64,000 nucleotides of DNA from Vandiemenella viatica (GCA_031002005.1 CM061918.1:57541478-57605477); one strand, 5' to 3'; shown: positions 44,328 to 57,054, counted from the first letter of the stretch. The notes: generated by a model not told the origin, from the letters alone. Numbers and translations: made by a program.

Positions 44328-45125
44328 TACAACAATAATGTTTCAATTTGTAAACTCCTTGCTAGGTAATCTTCCATTATTCCAATTTCTGTAAGACAAG
44401 CTGTTAGCTGTGGGTTAAATAAACAACACTGTCTGTACTTTAACATTAAGAATGGCCGTTGCCATTCAGACAATGTGGTTGTCACACAATTGAAATACAC
44501 CTGAAATGTGAAAGGTATGAGCAAATTAAAACACATTACACAGTTTACAGTTCCATGAGAAATTATAATCTTCAAAAAAGTTGTTCTACAAAAGTTCGGT
44601 ACCCGATTCAAAGTTTTTTAAACAGGATATCAGTCTAACAGTTCCATTGATGATTGCAAGTTCAACACATACATGGGAGACTACCATCTTCCCCCTTATT
44701 AGGATGAAAGTGACCCTATTGCATACTAAATCTTGCTGTTAACACCTAACATGAGGCGACATGGTTCCACCAGTTACAAGTGGACTGGCTCACACAAGCT
44801 GACCTTTATGAAAACTGTCAAAAGACTCCCCATCACTCTCTATTTATCAAACCGGTTAACTTTCTACTTTGAAAATTAATATCTAAGTAAGTACCCAGCA
44901 TTTAGCATTGTGATTAACATATGTGCCTTCAGGTAGCTTTTTCTACTTGTTTTAACTTAGCTTAAGCCTCAAGGAAGCTTCTATAGAATTTATTAAAAAT
45001 TCTTTGGCGTCATCAACCTTGGAGACTATTCCAATAATGTGTCTACAATAACTCTAGAAAATTTGATTTATCTTGTCAAAGTCTTAAAAATTCTAATGAA
45101 ACCAATTTTAACCTTCTTGATTTTA
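44328..45125. other. Intergenic, unassigned
   Basis: No coding or repeat signal recognised. Confidence 0.4.
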
Positions 45126-45850
45126 TCTATCCTGCAGTCGACACCATTTAACCGATTACCATGAAAGTTGAAACATTTACGTATTTTTTCATGGAGAAGG
45201 TTCTGACAAAACAAAAATTCAAAAAACACCCCCTTGCCCCCTTTACCAGTTGATTTTTAAACAAATCCACAGTTTTTATCCGATTTCAACAGAACTTTTC
45301 ATACTTATAATTTAAAATAAAGAGAAAAATACTGTCAACTTTTTGTTTGCCAAACCAATCCGCTCTCCTCATATACACCCACTCAATTTTTGTCAATATT
45401 TTTTACACAAAGCTACAGATTTTGACCAATCACTATGAAAGTTAGCAAATTTATTTATTTTTTAATGGAGAAAGTTTCTGAACAAAAAATTTCAAAGACC
45501 CTACCCTGTCCCTCTATACACCCCTACATTTTTATCCGATTTCGATAAACTTTGCATATATAATCTTTAAAACAAAGAGAAATATCTTGTCCACATTAGT
45601 TTTACAAAAACCCAATCTCTCTCCCCCTTTACATTCCTTAATTGTTGTCAATGTTCTTTATACAAAGTTACAGTTTCTATCCAATTTTGAAGGAATTTTG
45701 CACAAGTATACTTTAAAACAAGCAGAAAAATACTGCCTTCATTAGGTTTACAAAAGCCCATCCACTTTCCCCTTTACCCCCCACCCCTTTTAATTTCCAG
45801 TGTTCTTTATAGAAACGCACAGTTTTAAATCCCATTAAAATAAATCCAAC
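45126..45850. repeat. Degenerate tandem repeats, ~115-150 bp units
   Basis: Five loose units with recurring CTACAGTTTTTATCCGATTT, GAAxTTTTGCATAxxTATAxTTTAAAA, AGAGAAAAATACTG and C-rich CCxCTTTACCCC blocks, at about 45160, 45265, 45410, 45527, 45662 and 45812. One related unit lies at 55600-55740. Spacing is irregular. Possibly the inside of a non-autonomous element; no ends found. Confidence 0.55.
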
Positions 45851-46545
45851 TTTAATAAGTTACACTAGAATATTCATAAAATAAATGTGTTCTAATGTTT
45901 TAACACGCTACATCAGATTTTAGCTTGGACCCCAAGCTTAAACATTGTGAAAACCAATCAAAACTTCTTATTTTCTGCATGATGCTGGAACAAACGGATA
46001 TATTCCAGATACATTTATGTATGTGGTATGTATTAATGTGCGGATGGTAGATGTTTTGCCTATCAATCAGCATCTTTAACATATAATATGGTTAGGTTGA
46101 AATGCGGCCTGGACCAAAATGTAAACTGATTATTCTGTATAACAGCATACAATTCACCCTGTACTGGGAATTGTTAGGGTATATCAATGTTTAGTTTACT
46201 TCTGGAAATAGATGGTGCCAAATTAATGAAACTTGATATGCATGATTCGCATTGGGAATATAAAAATAGTGTACAGGTAAATCAATCCCGATTAGATTGG
46301 GCAATGCAAGGTACTCTGCTAATTGATGTATAAAAATCAATGATATATTTCAATGTGCAATATTAACTCTTATTTCTCTTAAGGAAGGAATTGTATGTTG
46401 TGATTTAGAATGCATTGTGCTATTACCCCTCCATGCTTTTTTTCTTTTGTTAGAATTGTTGTGGGCAATAAGAGTCAGCTGACCACCATTGCCAATGACG
46501 AGATTTCTCACTGTACTTTGAATAAAAACCATTTTTATTATTTAA
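45851..46545. other. Intergenic, unassigned
   Basis: No feature recognised. Confidence 0.4.
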
Positions 46546-47368
46546 ATGCCGAACGTGCAAACTAGGAACACTAAGAAGGCTGGCTGGTTCACTGACAAGC
46601 TGGAAAAAGCTATGCATCATATAGAACAGCAGGAATATTCGGTCAGGAAAGATGCTAAAGTATATAGCATCACATTTTCAAGTCTCCAGAAGAGATATAG
46701 TAAGAAATCTTAATCGGAAAACTATATTTACTGCTGAAATGGAAAAGAAATATTAAATATAAAAAATATGGCAAGTATTTTCTATGGTTGTACTGCTAAT
46801 CAGATAAGGAAAGTGGCATTCGAACATGCAGAAAGTTTACAGTTAAAACACAACTTCAACAAATCCTCTAAAATGACTGGGCGAGATTGGTTAGAAGTAT
46901 TTTTAATACGAAATAAGATTTCTGGAAGAAAGCTGGATGCGACTAGTTTCAACAGAATTACCACATCCAACAAAGCAGAGGTGGAATTGTTCTATAAATT
47001 GTTGGAAGAACTAATGGAGAAACATAAGTTTGTCCAAAAAGAATTTATTCAACTGCGATGAAACAAGAATTTGAACTGTCCAAGGAAAAATAATACCTGC
47101 TACCAAGTTGGGAAAGAGGGGAATACAACACCTTGTTATAGGCAATGAAGGCAGCTAGTAGATTCATTCCACCAGTGTTCATCTTTCCAAGAAAGAGACT
47201 GACCACACTACTTGAGCAGGGTGACCCAACAGGTGCTTTGCACAAGTGCTCAGATAAAGGGCCCTTTCCTGGAAGCCAAAGCAACCACATTTATATACTA
47301 GCTGCTACCTGCGAATTTGTAAGCGTGGACCTGGACTTAGAATTTCATTGCCAAAATTTGATATAGAA
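46546..47368 (+). pseudogene. pogo/Tigger-type transposase, broken
   Basis: From the ATG at 46546: KLEKAMHHIEQQEYSVRKDA, the psq-type helix-turn-helix that binds transposon ends, up to a TAA near 46711. Next, 46768-47061 carries the CENP-B-type second helix domain (SKMTGRDWLEVFLIRNKIS) and KFVQKEFIQLR. A frame change leads to FNCDETRI, the first catalytic Asp, and SRFIPPVFIFPRKRL followed by GDPTGALHKCSDKG (47145-47250). The later catalytic acids are not seen. Terminal repeats were not found. Confidence 0.85.
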
Positions 47369-49193
47369 AGCTGTTAGTAATGTAACAACACCTGGTCGGC
47401 ATAATATGACAGGTTAGCCATAACTATATCATTCTACCGTCGAACCTGTCTCCTGAATAGAATCAATTTCCAACATTTTTAAAAACAGAAAAACCAATGA
47501 AATGCGGGGATGTGGAAAAAGGGGTTACGGGAGGAGGAAGGGTTTAACTCGGGGCATCTTTATTTTGGATTGGTCTTCTCTTCTTTCTTCAGCATGGGCA
47601 GCATTGGTTCTAATAACTTAAGCTGCTCGTGCTCTTCTAAAGCTACACCTTAAACAGGTTTACTCCCGCAAGGCATGTAAAAAAAGAAGACAAAATAAAC
47701 TGGTGCCAGAAACTTTCGGGCAGACACAAAGTAATAGTACAGTGCAAAGGAAATCGAATTCGATACTAAATAATAAGTTTTGTCTCTAAACGAAATTTAC
47801 TAACAAATCATACACTAACAGACTACGCGAGAAGCACAGATTAAGCAACCGATGTAACAATACAGACTAACACACTCAACCGTCCATCTGTCACCAATCG
47901 ATATGTTCTTAAAATTTCGTGACTAAAACTGTTATCCATACCAATAAAAATGTCGTTGGTCCTTCTTACAGATACAAAGTATTTCCTTGTCAAATTCCAT
48001 CAATATTGGTGTATAATACTTAGTCATTTAATCGACAAAACGTGACAAACTGAAAGAGAACTACTTCTCCATTTATAATATTATTAGTGCAGATCACACA
48101 CTGTCTGCGAGAGAAACAATACCGAGTGACCAAAGTAGCGTAAAATAGTGTACACCTACATCATTGCTAGACCACCTACGATTTTCCACGAATTGCACTC
48201 CTAAATTTGTGATATCTACAGTTTACCATTTAGACGACCCGATGTCACTTTCCTCTCGTCGACAGAGTGTTCCATTTAGACGACCCGTCGGCCGGCCCGA
48301 TCTGGTAGGCTACTGCCGTACTAGCGGCCTACCACTACATGTGTAACCGTCTTGCTCGGAAATTTGGACGTTCCATTCAATACTAATAAAATTAGTTAGT
48401 TACAAATTTTATTAAAGTTCTAATATTTAAATTTAATATGTATGGCTCCATAATCACAAATTCTTGTTGTTACCCTGACAGTTTGACATTGTGCTAAAAG
48501 CCTAGGAAAAAGAAAAAAACGACGTGTGTCAAACAATTATATTTACAAAGACATATGTTCAGTCAGTTTAGACTCTTAGATGTGTTGGATGGTGAAGATT
48601 TCCATAATTTCTAAAATGCCTCATTTCTCGAGTCTTTGTTATGATGGAGGGCAATTGATGTTAGGGTTGCCAACCATACTGTATTATAAAGTATCATATT
48701 TTATTTTTGGCTGTTATACTTTTTCCTTCGAATAAAGTATACACCACATGTAACTGAAAGTTCGTCTGCTAGTTTCACAACCGCTTGCAAGAAAAAGTAC
48801 CTATCGGTCAGCGATTTTTTGCTCGCATCCTTTGATCGGTGTAATTATCGCTTCGGAGTCAAAGCAATAATGGCGGACCATTCATATTGTTCTACTACAG
48901 ACGACATGTGTCCGCTCGCCGTTATTTCTGAACGGAATCATAAAGTATGCGGAAATAATTAATTTTTGGTAAACTATTAGCCTACAATTCAATTACTTTC
49001 CAAACTACATGTTAGTGCTTATGACGAAACAAAATAAATGCAAGATGGTGGGAAAGGAGAAACAGAGCGTCCATAAATTTAAAAATGAGTATTTTTTTTT
49101 TTTTTTTTTTATTTTTTTTTTTTTTTTTTTTTAACACTAGATGCAGAATGTGGCTCCAGCTGTAGGCTAACACTGAAATGAAACCATCAATTA
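47369..49193. other. Intergenic, unassigned, with T-runs
   Basis: No gene. At 48231-48300 the string TTTAGACGACCCG occurs twice, 40 bases apart. At 49090-49133 two T-runs (about 20 each, split by one A) may be an antisense poly(A) tail, but no SINE body or duplication is visible. Confidence 0.4.
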
Positions 49194-49607
49194 ATAGTTA
49201 GTTCAGTAAGCCGGAAAATATATGTATTTAAGGCAATAAATAACAAAATAATTTTTTTTCCTTTATACACTTTTTATTTTCCTCTTCAAAAGACAAATAT
49301 ACTTTATTTTTTTCTAAATAAGTTGGAAACTCTATGTGCGGTGTCCCATAAAAATCAATAATTATTTTTATTCATTATCGGATGAATACATCTCAAAATA
49401 ATAGTTAGTTCAGTAAGCCGGAAAATATATGTATTTAAGGCAATAAATAACAAAATATTTTTTTTCCTTTATACACTTTTATTTTCCTCTTCAAAAGACA
49501 AATATACTTTATTTTTTTCTAAATAAGTTGGAAACTCTATGTGCGGTGTCCCATAAAAATCAATAATTATTTTTATTCATTATCGCATGAATACATCTCA
49601 AAATAAT
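49194..49607. repeat. 207-bp tandem duplication
   Basis: Copies 49194-49400 and 49401-49607 start ATAGTTAGTTCAGTAAGCC and differ at about four places, mostly T-run lengths and one GGATG/GCATG change. Very recent or homogenised. Confidence 0.93.
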
Positions 49608-49821
49608 AGAAAACGGGTAACCAGACAGTGTGGGCACAAACGGGTGAGGCTATACACGGCCAGTTTTCAGGGCAGAGTGGTGGGGGCCCAACTTATCCCC
49701 ACCCTTTGCCCTAAATGGAATTTCCATCCAACCTCCCTGCCTGGTCTCGCAGCAATAACGTGACCAGAAGCTCAGTTAAGATGACCCGTTTTCAGGGCTG
49801 AAGGGGCGTGGCCACGATTTA

Positions 49822-50364
49822 GGGACCATCAGGCATGTTGAGAATGGATTTCGATCTCCTTCATATATGCTGAAGGGTCTGTGTTATAGCCGTTTCTTGT
49901 GCCCTAGTTTTTAAGATATTAGCATGCAAAAAGACAAAAAATTCTAAATGTCGTCTATATACTAAATTATTGCACCCTGTTATCAAATGGCAGCGTGGTA
50001 TTTTGATAGGGTACTAGCTTCATAATTTTCTGACTCGAGTTGAAATCCCCGCAGAGTCTAATATTTTTATTTATTTTTATCTTCAGAAATTGTTAACTTT
50101 GACTTTTTTATTTTGTGTAACTTCATTTAGATACTTTTATTACGTGAAATAATATTGAAAACATAGACCACGCTATCATTTAATAAAATAGGGCAATAAT
50201 TTAGTATATAGATGACATTTAGAATTTTTTGTCTCTTGGCATGCGAATAACTTAAAACCTAGGGCGCATATGGAAAAACGACTATTCCACAGACATATAT
50301 GCTGTGTACCCTTCAACATATATGAAGAAGATCGAAATCCGTTCTTAACATGTCTGATGGTCTC
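49822..50364. mobile_element. Long-inverted-repeat (foldback) element, ~543 bp
   Basis: Ends GGGACCATCAGGCATGTTGA and (right, reverse complement) GAGACCATCAGACATGTTAA. The arms, about 150-180 bp with small differences, also share GAAGGGT...CTGTG, GTGCCCTAG and TAAATTATTG blocks. The centre (about 50000-50180) is AT-rich. No target duplication or coding frame; superfamily unknown. Confidence 0.8.
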
Positions 50365-50802
50365 CAGGTTTGTATTCGGTGTTGGTATTGTCTGCCGTTA
50401 GTGAGCTATTTTTGTAGAACGTGTGCATGTATCTTATCAGCAAAATCGCACTGTCGGTGAGTAATTTAACTCTCGGCTCATGTAAGTTTGTTTTGCTTTC
50501 TACTGAATGATAATATGCAAATGTGACAAGGATGAAACAAATAAGTGTATGAATCCGTAGTTTAGACAAGAAGAATATTTCTGTCATGGATATGTCTCTG
50601 TCAGATATAGGTAACTAACTCCTCATGTGTTCCTTAAATCGACATCAATTTGGGACATATATTCCTCAATAAAAATTGAGCTTCAATCATAAACTGAACG
50701 AATCTTTGAGCCGTTTACAACAATTTTTATATGCTAGGACGTGGCATTATGGACCTAAGATTAACGCATGCGCATGGTGTGTCGGTCTTCGGTACATATG
50801 AT

Positions 50803-51050
50803 CAGGGGCGGATCCAGGATTTTGGTTTGGGGGGGGGAGCTTGAGTCGGCTATGGGGTGGTCTTTATAGCCTTCTCGGGCCTCAAATCTGTAGAGCTAAA
50901 AAAAAATTTAAAAAATAAAAAAATAGTCTCCAAAAATTACAATGTCGCGGGTGGATCTAGATACTTTGGGGAGGGGGGGGTCCTTGAGACCTTGGTGCTT
51001 TTTGGGGGTGGGCTTCAGCCCCCTAGCACAGCCCCCTGGATCCGCCACTG
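50803..51050. mobile_element. hAT-like MITE, CAGKGGCGGATCCAGG ends
   Basis: Starts CAGGGGCGGATCCAGGATTT and ends CCCCTGGATCCGCCACTG, a terminal inverted repeat of about 16 bp with one mismatch. 248 bp with G-rich arms, no coding frame. The flanks do not show a clear 8-bp duplication, so the insertion is old or recombined. Confidence 0.75.
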
Positions 51051-51290
51051 CCGAGAACTGACTTTACACCCATGCAACCTCTTCTGGGTCCGGAATTGTT
51101 TCCTCTTCAACCAGGCCACTTCTGTTAATATTTCTCTTGATGTACTTTGCTAAACTCTTAATATTTTCTGACCTTGATGTTATTTTATGGTTATGGAAAA
51201 TGTGTCGGCTACAAGAACAAAATGTGTCAGCTTTGGAAACCTGTAATTCATTGTCGACTATAAGAATAGGTGCATAGGTTCATATATATA

Positions 51291-52586
51291 CACGGGTGCG
51301 GCAAAAAGATGTGACGGTTTTAAAGGAAAAACAACATGAAAAATAAAAGTGATACAAAATATTTTATTGCTTATTACAGAAAGGTGTTCATGTAAATTAA
51401 TGAAAATAACATCAGAACAACCAATTTCATCCGTTTAAGATGTGAAGATAACGTCCTTCAAATGACATCCGTCTTTTGACCAAGCATTCCTCCAGCCTTG
51501 CACTGAAGCTGTTGAACACCTGCTCTAACATCGAACGATGCTGGTTGGCGATTTCTTGGCCTTTGGCTTCTTTCAGTTCGTCTCATGTGCGAGATTTGTT
51601 TGTGTAAGGTCTGGAGAGCGAGCTGGCCATTCAATGTACCCAAAACGCGAGATCACTCTACCGCAAAACTTGCTTCTCTAAACGTCCATAACCTCATTGG
51701 CTGTATTGGCAGTTGCTTCATCCTGCTGGAACCATATCCTCCTGCGCACTAAACCATTTCTCTTACGTTCAGGTATCAGGAAGTGTTTCAACATCATCAA
51801 ATAACGTTGCAAATTAACCGTAACAGTTCGACCACCCTCTTCAAAGAAGTATGGCCCAATCATACACCTTTTCGCTACACCACACCACACGGTAACCTTA
51901 GGACTATGCAGAGGACGTTCATACAGTTTTTCCGGATTTGTAACAACCAAGAGGCACAACGAAAGTTCTGTTTGTTTACATAACCATCCAGATGTAAATG
52001 TGCCTTGTCGTTCATCATTAAAATTGTTTCATCAGTCAACATCGCAATCATTTCTTCTGCAAATGCTTTACGCTAGTCATTAGGCTTTAACTGCGGGACA
52101 ATAGCCACTTTTTACGGGTGGAAGTGCAGATCGAGACGCAATATTCGTCTTACTGAGTGGTCAGACGTATGCAAAGCAGCAGCTTGTTTACGGGCCGACC
52201 GCCGAGGACTGTCTTCCACATCTTCTCTTGATTGATATTCTCTGGCATCCAGGCTTATCTTGGATGGCTTGTCGACTTCTTTTTTAATGCTGAACCGATA
52301 GCTCTGAAGGTACTCACCCATAGCATAATTCTGTTACGAGTTGGGACTCTTCCTCTTGGACCCACATCAAAACGTCTACGTAACTGCCGCTGAGCAGCAA
52401 CGCAGGAATCGCAACTTTTAAAAAACGCCTCGACAACAAAATCACAGAACTCACCCGACCACTGCTCCATGGTTACTACAAATGTCCACGTGTGAGCTAT
52501 GGCATGCACCTATCCCCACCACCCTCCACCATCTACTCGCTCGACAATACGGCGGCGAAAACCATCAGATCATTTTGCCGCACCCC

Positions 52587-52587
<1 letters not shown>
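51291..52587 (-). mobile_element. mariner-like DNA transposon, ~1.3 kb, both ends present
   Basis: TIRs: GGGTGCGGCAAAA...GGTTTT at the left (about 51294-51325) and its complement at the right (about 52555-52585), ~29 bp with a few mismatches, inside TA dinucleotides (51289-51290, 52588-52589). Length fits mariner-family elements. The transposase runs on the - strand. A (TA)n microsatellite follows the right end. Confidence 0.88.
51427..52470 (-). pseudogene. mariner/IS630-type transposase, frameshifted
   Basis: Starts MEQWSGEFCDFVVEAFFKSC with a helix-turn-helix region. Frames then change at about 52265 (KKEVDKPSK...SPRRSARKQ), and the DDE core follows: DETILMMNDKAHLHLDGYVN (first Asp), VTVWCGVAKRCMIGPYFFEE, RRIWFQQDEATANTA (second Asp), then RSPDL (third) and RYLHILNG before TGA at 51427-51429. 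At least four frame breaks; not functional as it stands. Confidence 0.87.
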
Positions 52588-52619
<32 letters not shown>

Positions 52620-52620
52620 C
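52588..52620. repeat. (TA)n microsatellite
   Basis: About 15 TA units immediately after the mariner right end. mariner targets TA, so the run may have been the target. Confidence 0.9.
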
Positions 52621-53279
52621 ATTCAAAATTTGCCAGCAACTGATGAAATAGAATATTCATGAAGCAGAAAATTATTTTAAAATACATTGTTATTAATAGT
52701 GTGAGACTTTGAATATGGGCAAAAAATATTAATGTGTTCACAAAATTGGTGCATCTACCTTATTTGTCAAATGATTAATGAAAATATTAAAAAATACTTC
52801 TAGGTGCTTATGAAAATTATTTTTAATGCTAATTCTACACTATTTAAACAATAAAACTCAACACCTGCAAAAATATTATTTTCGCATCACACATAAAAGA
52901 ACAGTAACAATTTTTTAATTAAAATTACGTTATTACTAATAAAGTATAAGTTATCTCATATTTCTTACTAAGACTACACGTACAAATAAATTATTATCTC
53001 ATTGATACTAATGGATTATGTTTCAATTAGCTGTTAGTACCAAGAAGTGAAAAAGCCTGGAGGAATTCATACATCTAAGAGGAAACGTGGATTTTAGTAA
53101 TGGAAAAGCAAAACAAGCAAAAATTGATGCAGTTCAGACTATATCTGGATCCATCTTGAAATGTGTTACAAAACTGATGATATCAAAAGAAAATGATTCT
53201 GACCGTGATACAAGAAATAAATTAATTGTAGTCAGCTTATCTTTACTGGGCAAAAAAGATGCTAAAGAAACAATCTACA
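52621..53279. other. Intergenic, unassigned
   Basis: AT-rich. A 66-residue frame (53087-53287) matches nothing I know. Confidence 0.35.
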
Positions 53280-53910
53280 TTACTTGAGAGATGTGTCAGA
53301 TTGGAGTATACTCGTTCTTGGTACTCTTTGTATAGAGATCATTAAAAAAGGAAGCGATTATTTCCAAAACAGAAACCACTGTCCGAATTCTCCATGAAAA
53401 TTTGGGTATGAACAAGGTCAGTGCACGTTAGATTCCCAAAATTCTGTCTGCAGTGCAGAAAGCAGAATGAGTGAACTGTGATCCAGAGATTTTGAAGCTG
53501 TGGGAAAAGAGGAAACATTCATTTCTGAATTCCACTTTCACTGGTGATGAGACCATGGTCCTGTAGTAGGATCCTTTATCGAAAAGAGACTCAATTGAAT
53601 GGCGCCAAGTGGGGGAATCTCCGGCAAGAAAGAGTGCCAGTCGAGGGATGTTATATTGAAAAGTAATATACATATTTCATTTATTTGAATGTCCTTTCCT
53701 ACTTAGACCGGGTACATTTGGACCTGCCTTACGAAAAATCATAGGACTTCAATATTTCAACAGAATAAAGAATTTGCTGTAAAAAACAAATCTCCGGTGA
53801 AATAGCCACTAATACAGAACTCTCAATGAGAACTTAAAATCAAAAGGAAATGTTGGACTGGCTTAACCAATTCAACACCGAACTGAACTAGATCAAAATC
53901 CGTTCGAAAT
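53280..53910 (+). pseudogene. Second, decayed mariner-like transposase fragment
   Basis: Frames in order: ETTVRILHENLGMNKV, SARxIPKILSAVQKAE, VNCDPEILKLWEKRKHSFL, FTGDETMVL (first catalytic Asp, GDETW in active enzymes) and SIEWRQVGESPARKSASR. These follow the mariner wording R(W/L)IPR..L...QK..R, TGDETW, and S.EWR..GSP.PKK. Many stops. A LDQNPFE string near 53890 could be the last catalytic block. Ends not found. Confidence 0.65.
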
Positions 53911-55599
53911 ATAATCTCATTGTTTGAGGTTCTAAATAAAAATAATTTTCTTTCGCCGAGCAGGGAAGTTAAAAATAGCTGTTTCCAAATTTAGTGGTTT
54001 TCATGATGACTTATTTGAATCAGAACTTCACAAACAAATATGAAGGATGAGAAAGCATTTGAAAGAAGAATCTGTTACCATTTCAGTAACAAGTGATTGG
54101 GTAGCTTGGGACTTTTTAAAAACTATCGTGGAATCTTATGGTCGCCCTATAGTTATTTATGACAATTTGCGTAAAAGTTGCTATTTGTGAGTGCAGCTTT
54201 AGTAAATTAAAATTAATCAGAAATTACTTTGGGGAAAAAGTGATCAATACTTGCCATGTTGACTATCAAACATAAAACAACTCAAAACTTATTTGTAAAC
54301 AACAATAAATGTTTATTCATCCAAATTTTATAAAAATAATATTTTATACTTATAGGATATTATATTTTACTTGACATTGAATTTTTGTTTCCATGGGGTG
54401 ACACCATCAACTTCCACGCAAATTAACTAATCAAAAACAAAAAAAAGAAGCAAAACCACTTCATTGATTTTGTTATAAATAAGAAGTTATTTAAATTTAT
54501 TGCTCCGGCTAAAACTTATTACAGTTCGGCACTCGGCAGACTGAGACTATTATCTGCGGTTTCCTCGCCAATGTCGCTATTTGGGTGAGAGAGCGCCTTC
54601 GAATTTTAGTGCACTTTTATAACGTGGGTTTTTACAGTAAGTCAGCACAGCGGTAGACACGCTAGCCCCTCTGTCTTCACACAAAACACCTCAAATCACA
54701 CTTGTGCCCGTGTACACATAAATACCCTATGACTCTGCACTGGTCGCCTCTTGCCGGCTGCCAGTTAGTCTCAATGACCTCTCGCCTCGAGGTCCATCGG
54801 ACGAGTCCCTCTCACCAGCATTACCGTTTGCCTTCACATCTTGAGAGACCCCTGGACATCGGTTCTGCCAATCCAGTCTCATCTCTGGCTTTGCCATCTC
54901 CGGATATGTCCAGACATGGAAAAAATGTTACAAAAAATAGTAACTAATCTTGTTATCAGAGAGTCACAGTCGTCCCCACACACACATGACCTCTCTTCAC
55001 TCAGACTCCTCCTGATTGGCCGCGAGTTTGTTTCGAGGAATTGCATTTTATCGGCATTTTACCTGGCTTTTTCATTGTTCGTGAGAAAATGCCAACACGC
55101 CGTGTATGCATTTCGCTACGGTCTGTCTCCATAAATCCGCGCAAACTTTAAATTGTCATGACTGCACAAATTACTACTGTGGGTGTTGGAGCCACATAAA
55201 TATGCCACTCTGAGAGAAAGGTCTCTACTTGGGCTACTACTGGGTGACATTTGACGAGGGTCGGACCTCTTTTTAGGGGCACAATGCCACGCTGGTTTTC
55301 CTGGAAGCTGGCTGAGTGTCGACCGCTGGGCCACCCGTGTTACTGGCAGTTTGCAGCCACAAACAATAATTTTTTATCTGCTGCATATAACCACACTAAA
55401 AAATAATGTAATTGTGATGTTATCATACTATTACAATCTCGAAAATGGTGGGAAAATTGGAAAAACTATACAACACTATTCTTAGAGTAAATAACATTTC
55501 CTGTTAAACAGCGTTGAATCGATTCTGATCTGGCAATTGCTGACCAAGAAATTCGAACTTGAATTTTAAAAATGATTTAAAAGTTTTTTTGGCAACGTA
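53911..55599. other. Intergenic, unassigned
   Basis: No gene. 54632-54665 (CAGTAAGTCAGCACAGCGGT) loosely mirrors the complement of 55310-55345 (CAGTAACACGGGTGGCCCAG), possibly the decayed ends of one insertion. The GC-richer interior (54540-55340) carries frames with no recognisable product. Confidence 0.35.
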
Positions 55600-55745
55600 C
55601 AAATCTACAGATTTTATTCGATATCGAAGGAACTTTGCGCACATATGCTTTAAAATAAGTGAAAAATGATATTTAAATTTTGTTTACAAAACTGCACCCG
55701 CTCACCCTACACCTCCCTAGACTAATTTACAACTACTCCAGTTTT
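55600..55745 (+). repeat. Single unit of the 45-kb degenerate repeat
   Basis: CTACAGATTTTATTCGATAT, GAACTTTGCGCACATATGC, TTTAAAATAAGTGAAAAATG and the C-rich segment parallel the units at 45126-45850. Confidence 0.55.
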
Positions 55746-56221
55746 TTCTTCTTCATGTATTTCTAAAATGGTGTGGAAATCTGCCAAAATGCATGGTGAT
55801 GGATAATTTTCTAACAATCCGATAAAAAAGGGAAAACAGAATTTTCAAATCCTGCTCTCGAGCAACACTTGGTAAAGTTGGTACTCTGCTTTTGCGGAAG
55901 ATGGTAAGACCAAAAATATTGTAATCCCAAGGCACCAGAATAAACTTTTTCCAATTAAATTTATACATAAAAACACATTTTTTATTTTTTTTGTACATGC
56001 AAATGTGAATGCTTTATGTTTGTATACCCACGTAGAAAAGAAACAAAATGGGCGTTGTAGCGCATGCTGGGCAAAGCTAGTGATGTATAAATGCCAGTAT
56101 ATACGTCGTAAGTATTTTTGCACAAGAAATAACTGAATGGAATGTAATTGATGACCTTGGCAGCAAACTGGCACTTGATTTCAGGGAGTGTGGTAAAAAT
56201 AGATTTGTAGTTTAGGGAGTC

Positions 56222-56841
56222 ACGTCATCATCATCCTAACAGTTTCCAGCCTCTGGCCGGGTCTGCTTCATGCACAAGCCTCTCCATTTTCTTCTTTCAT
56301 CCCACCACCTCTCTGTCACCACTTTGTTCCAGTCCTCTCCTCTCATCCGTACACACTCCTCCACTCCTTTCAGCCATCCATCTCTTGGTCTTCCTCTGGG
56401 TCGTTTACCATGCATCTTAATTTCATGGATTTTTCTTGGGATTCCCTGAGCCTCCATTCTCTTTACATGTCCATACCATCTCAGTCTGGTCCTCTCTAAT
56501 CTTTCCTGCAGGGGTTCCTCTTTTATGGTGCGTCTAATCATTTCATTCCTTATTCTGTCCATTTTAGTAACACCCATTTGACCTCTTAAAAACTTCATTT
56601 CGCTTGCTTGTACTCTGCTGATGTCCCGCTTTTTCACTGTCCACGTTTCAGCAGCATAAGTCAAGATAGGACATAGTGTGTACGATAGATTACTATCTTG
56701 CTTCTCTGTGGCACCTCTTTATTCCATATCAGGCTTCTAATGCTCCTTATAAATGCCTTTGCTTGTCTTCCTCTTTCGCTTATCTCGCCTTCATTTCCTC
56801 CACATTCCTCTAATACACTCTCCAAGTACTTGAAACTGTTG
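56222..56841 (-). mobile_element. RTE-like LINE copy 2, 5'-truncated
   Basis: The same family as 17800-18823. In antisense from 56841: FKYLESVLEECGGNEGEI, SIRSLIWNKEVPQRSK, a frame break near 56661, then TYAAETWTVKKRDISR and RLRWYGHVKRMEAQGIPRK ending EAGNC at 56236, with a short GATGATGATG tail. This copy keeps LRGQMGV where the other has a stop. Confidence 0.9.
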
Positions 56842-57044
56842 TAACAAATTATCAAGCAAGACGCTAAACAATTTACCAGAAATGTATTATCTTGGTACTC
56901 TGGGTGGAGGCGCGTCGATTTATTAAAATCTAACGTTTCAATCATCGTGCTGTGGCTTTCATCAGACGATGTATGAAATGTTACTAATTCAACATGGATA
57001 CAAAACTGATGAAGCAAGATAATAAATATAGAGACCACGGAAGC
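56842..57044 (-). mobile_element. Hammerhead-type terminal segment, antisense
   Basis: Antisense reading: CGTCTGATGAAAGCCACAGC, ATGATTGAAACGTTAGATTT, AATAAATCGACGCGCCTCCA, CCCAGAGTACCAAGATAATA. Close in order to the antisense segment at 63452-63530 (CCGAAGAAGGCCACAAAATG, GAAACGTTGAATTT, GACGCGGTTCAACCCGG, ACCAAGATTAC). Stem II is weak here. Confidence 0.5.
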
Positions 57045-57054
57045 TTTCAGAATC

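Noticed and set aside
54702..55134. Overlapping frames MCPCTHKYPM and MRDPWTSVLP as a gene
   Set aside because: Two mutually out-of-frame short frames in a GC-richer patch with no homology I recognise.
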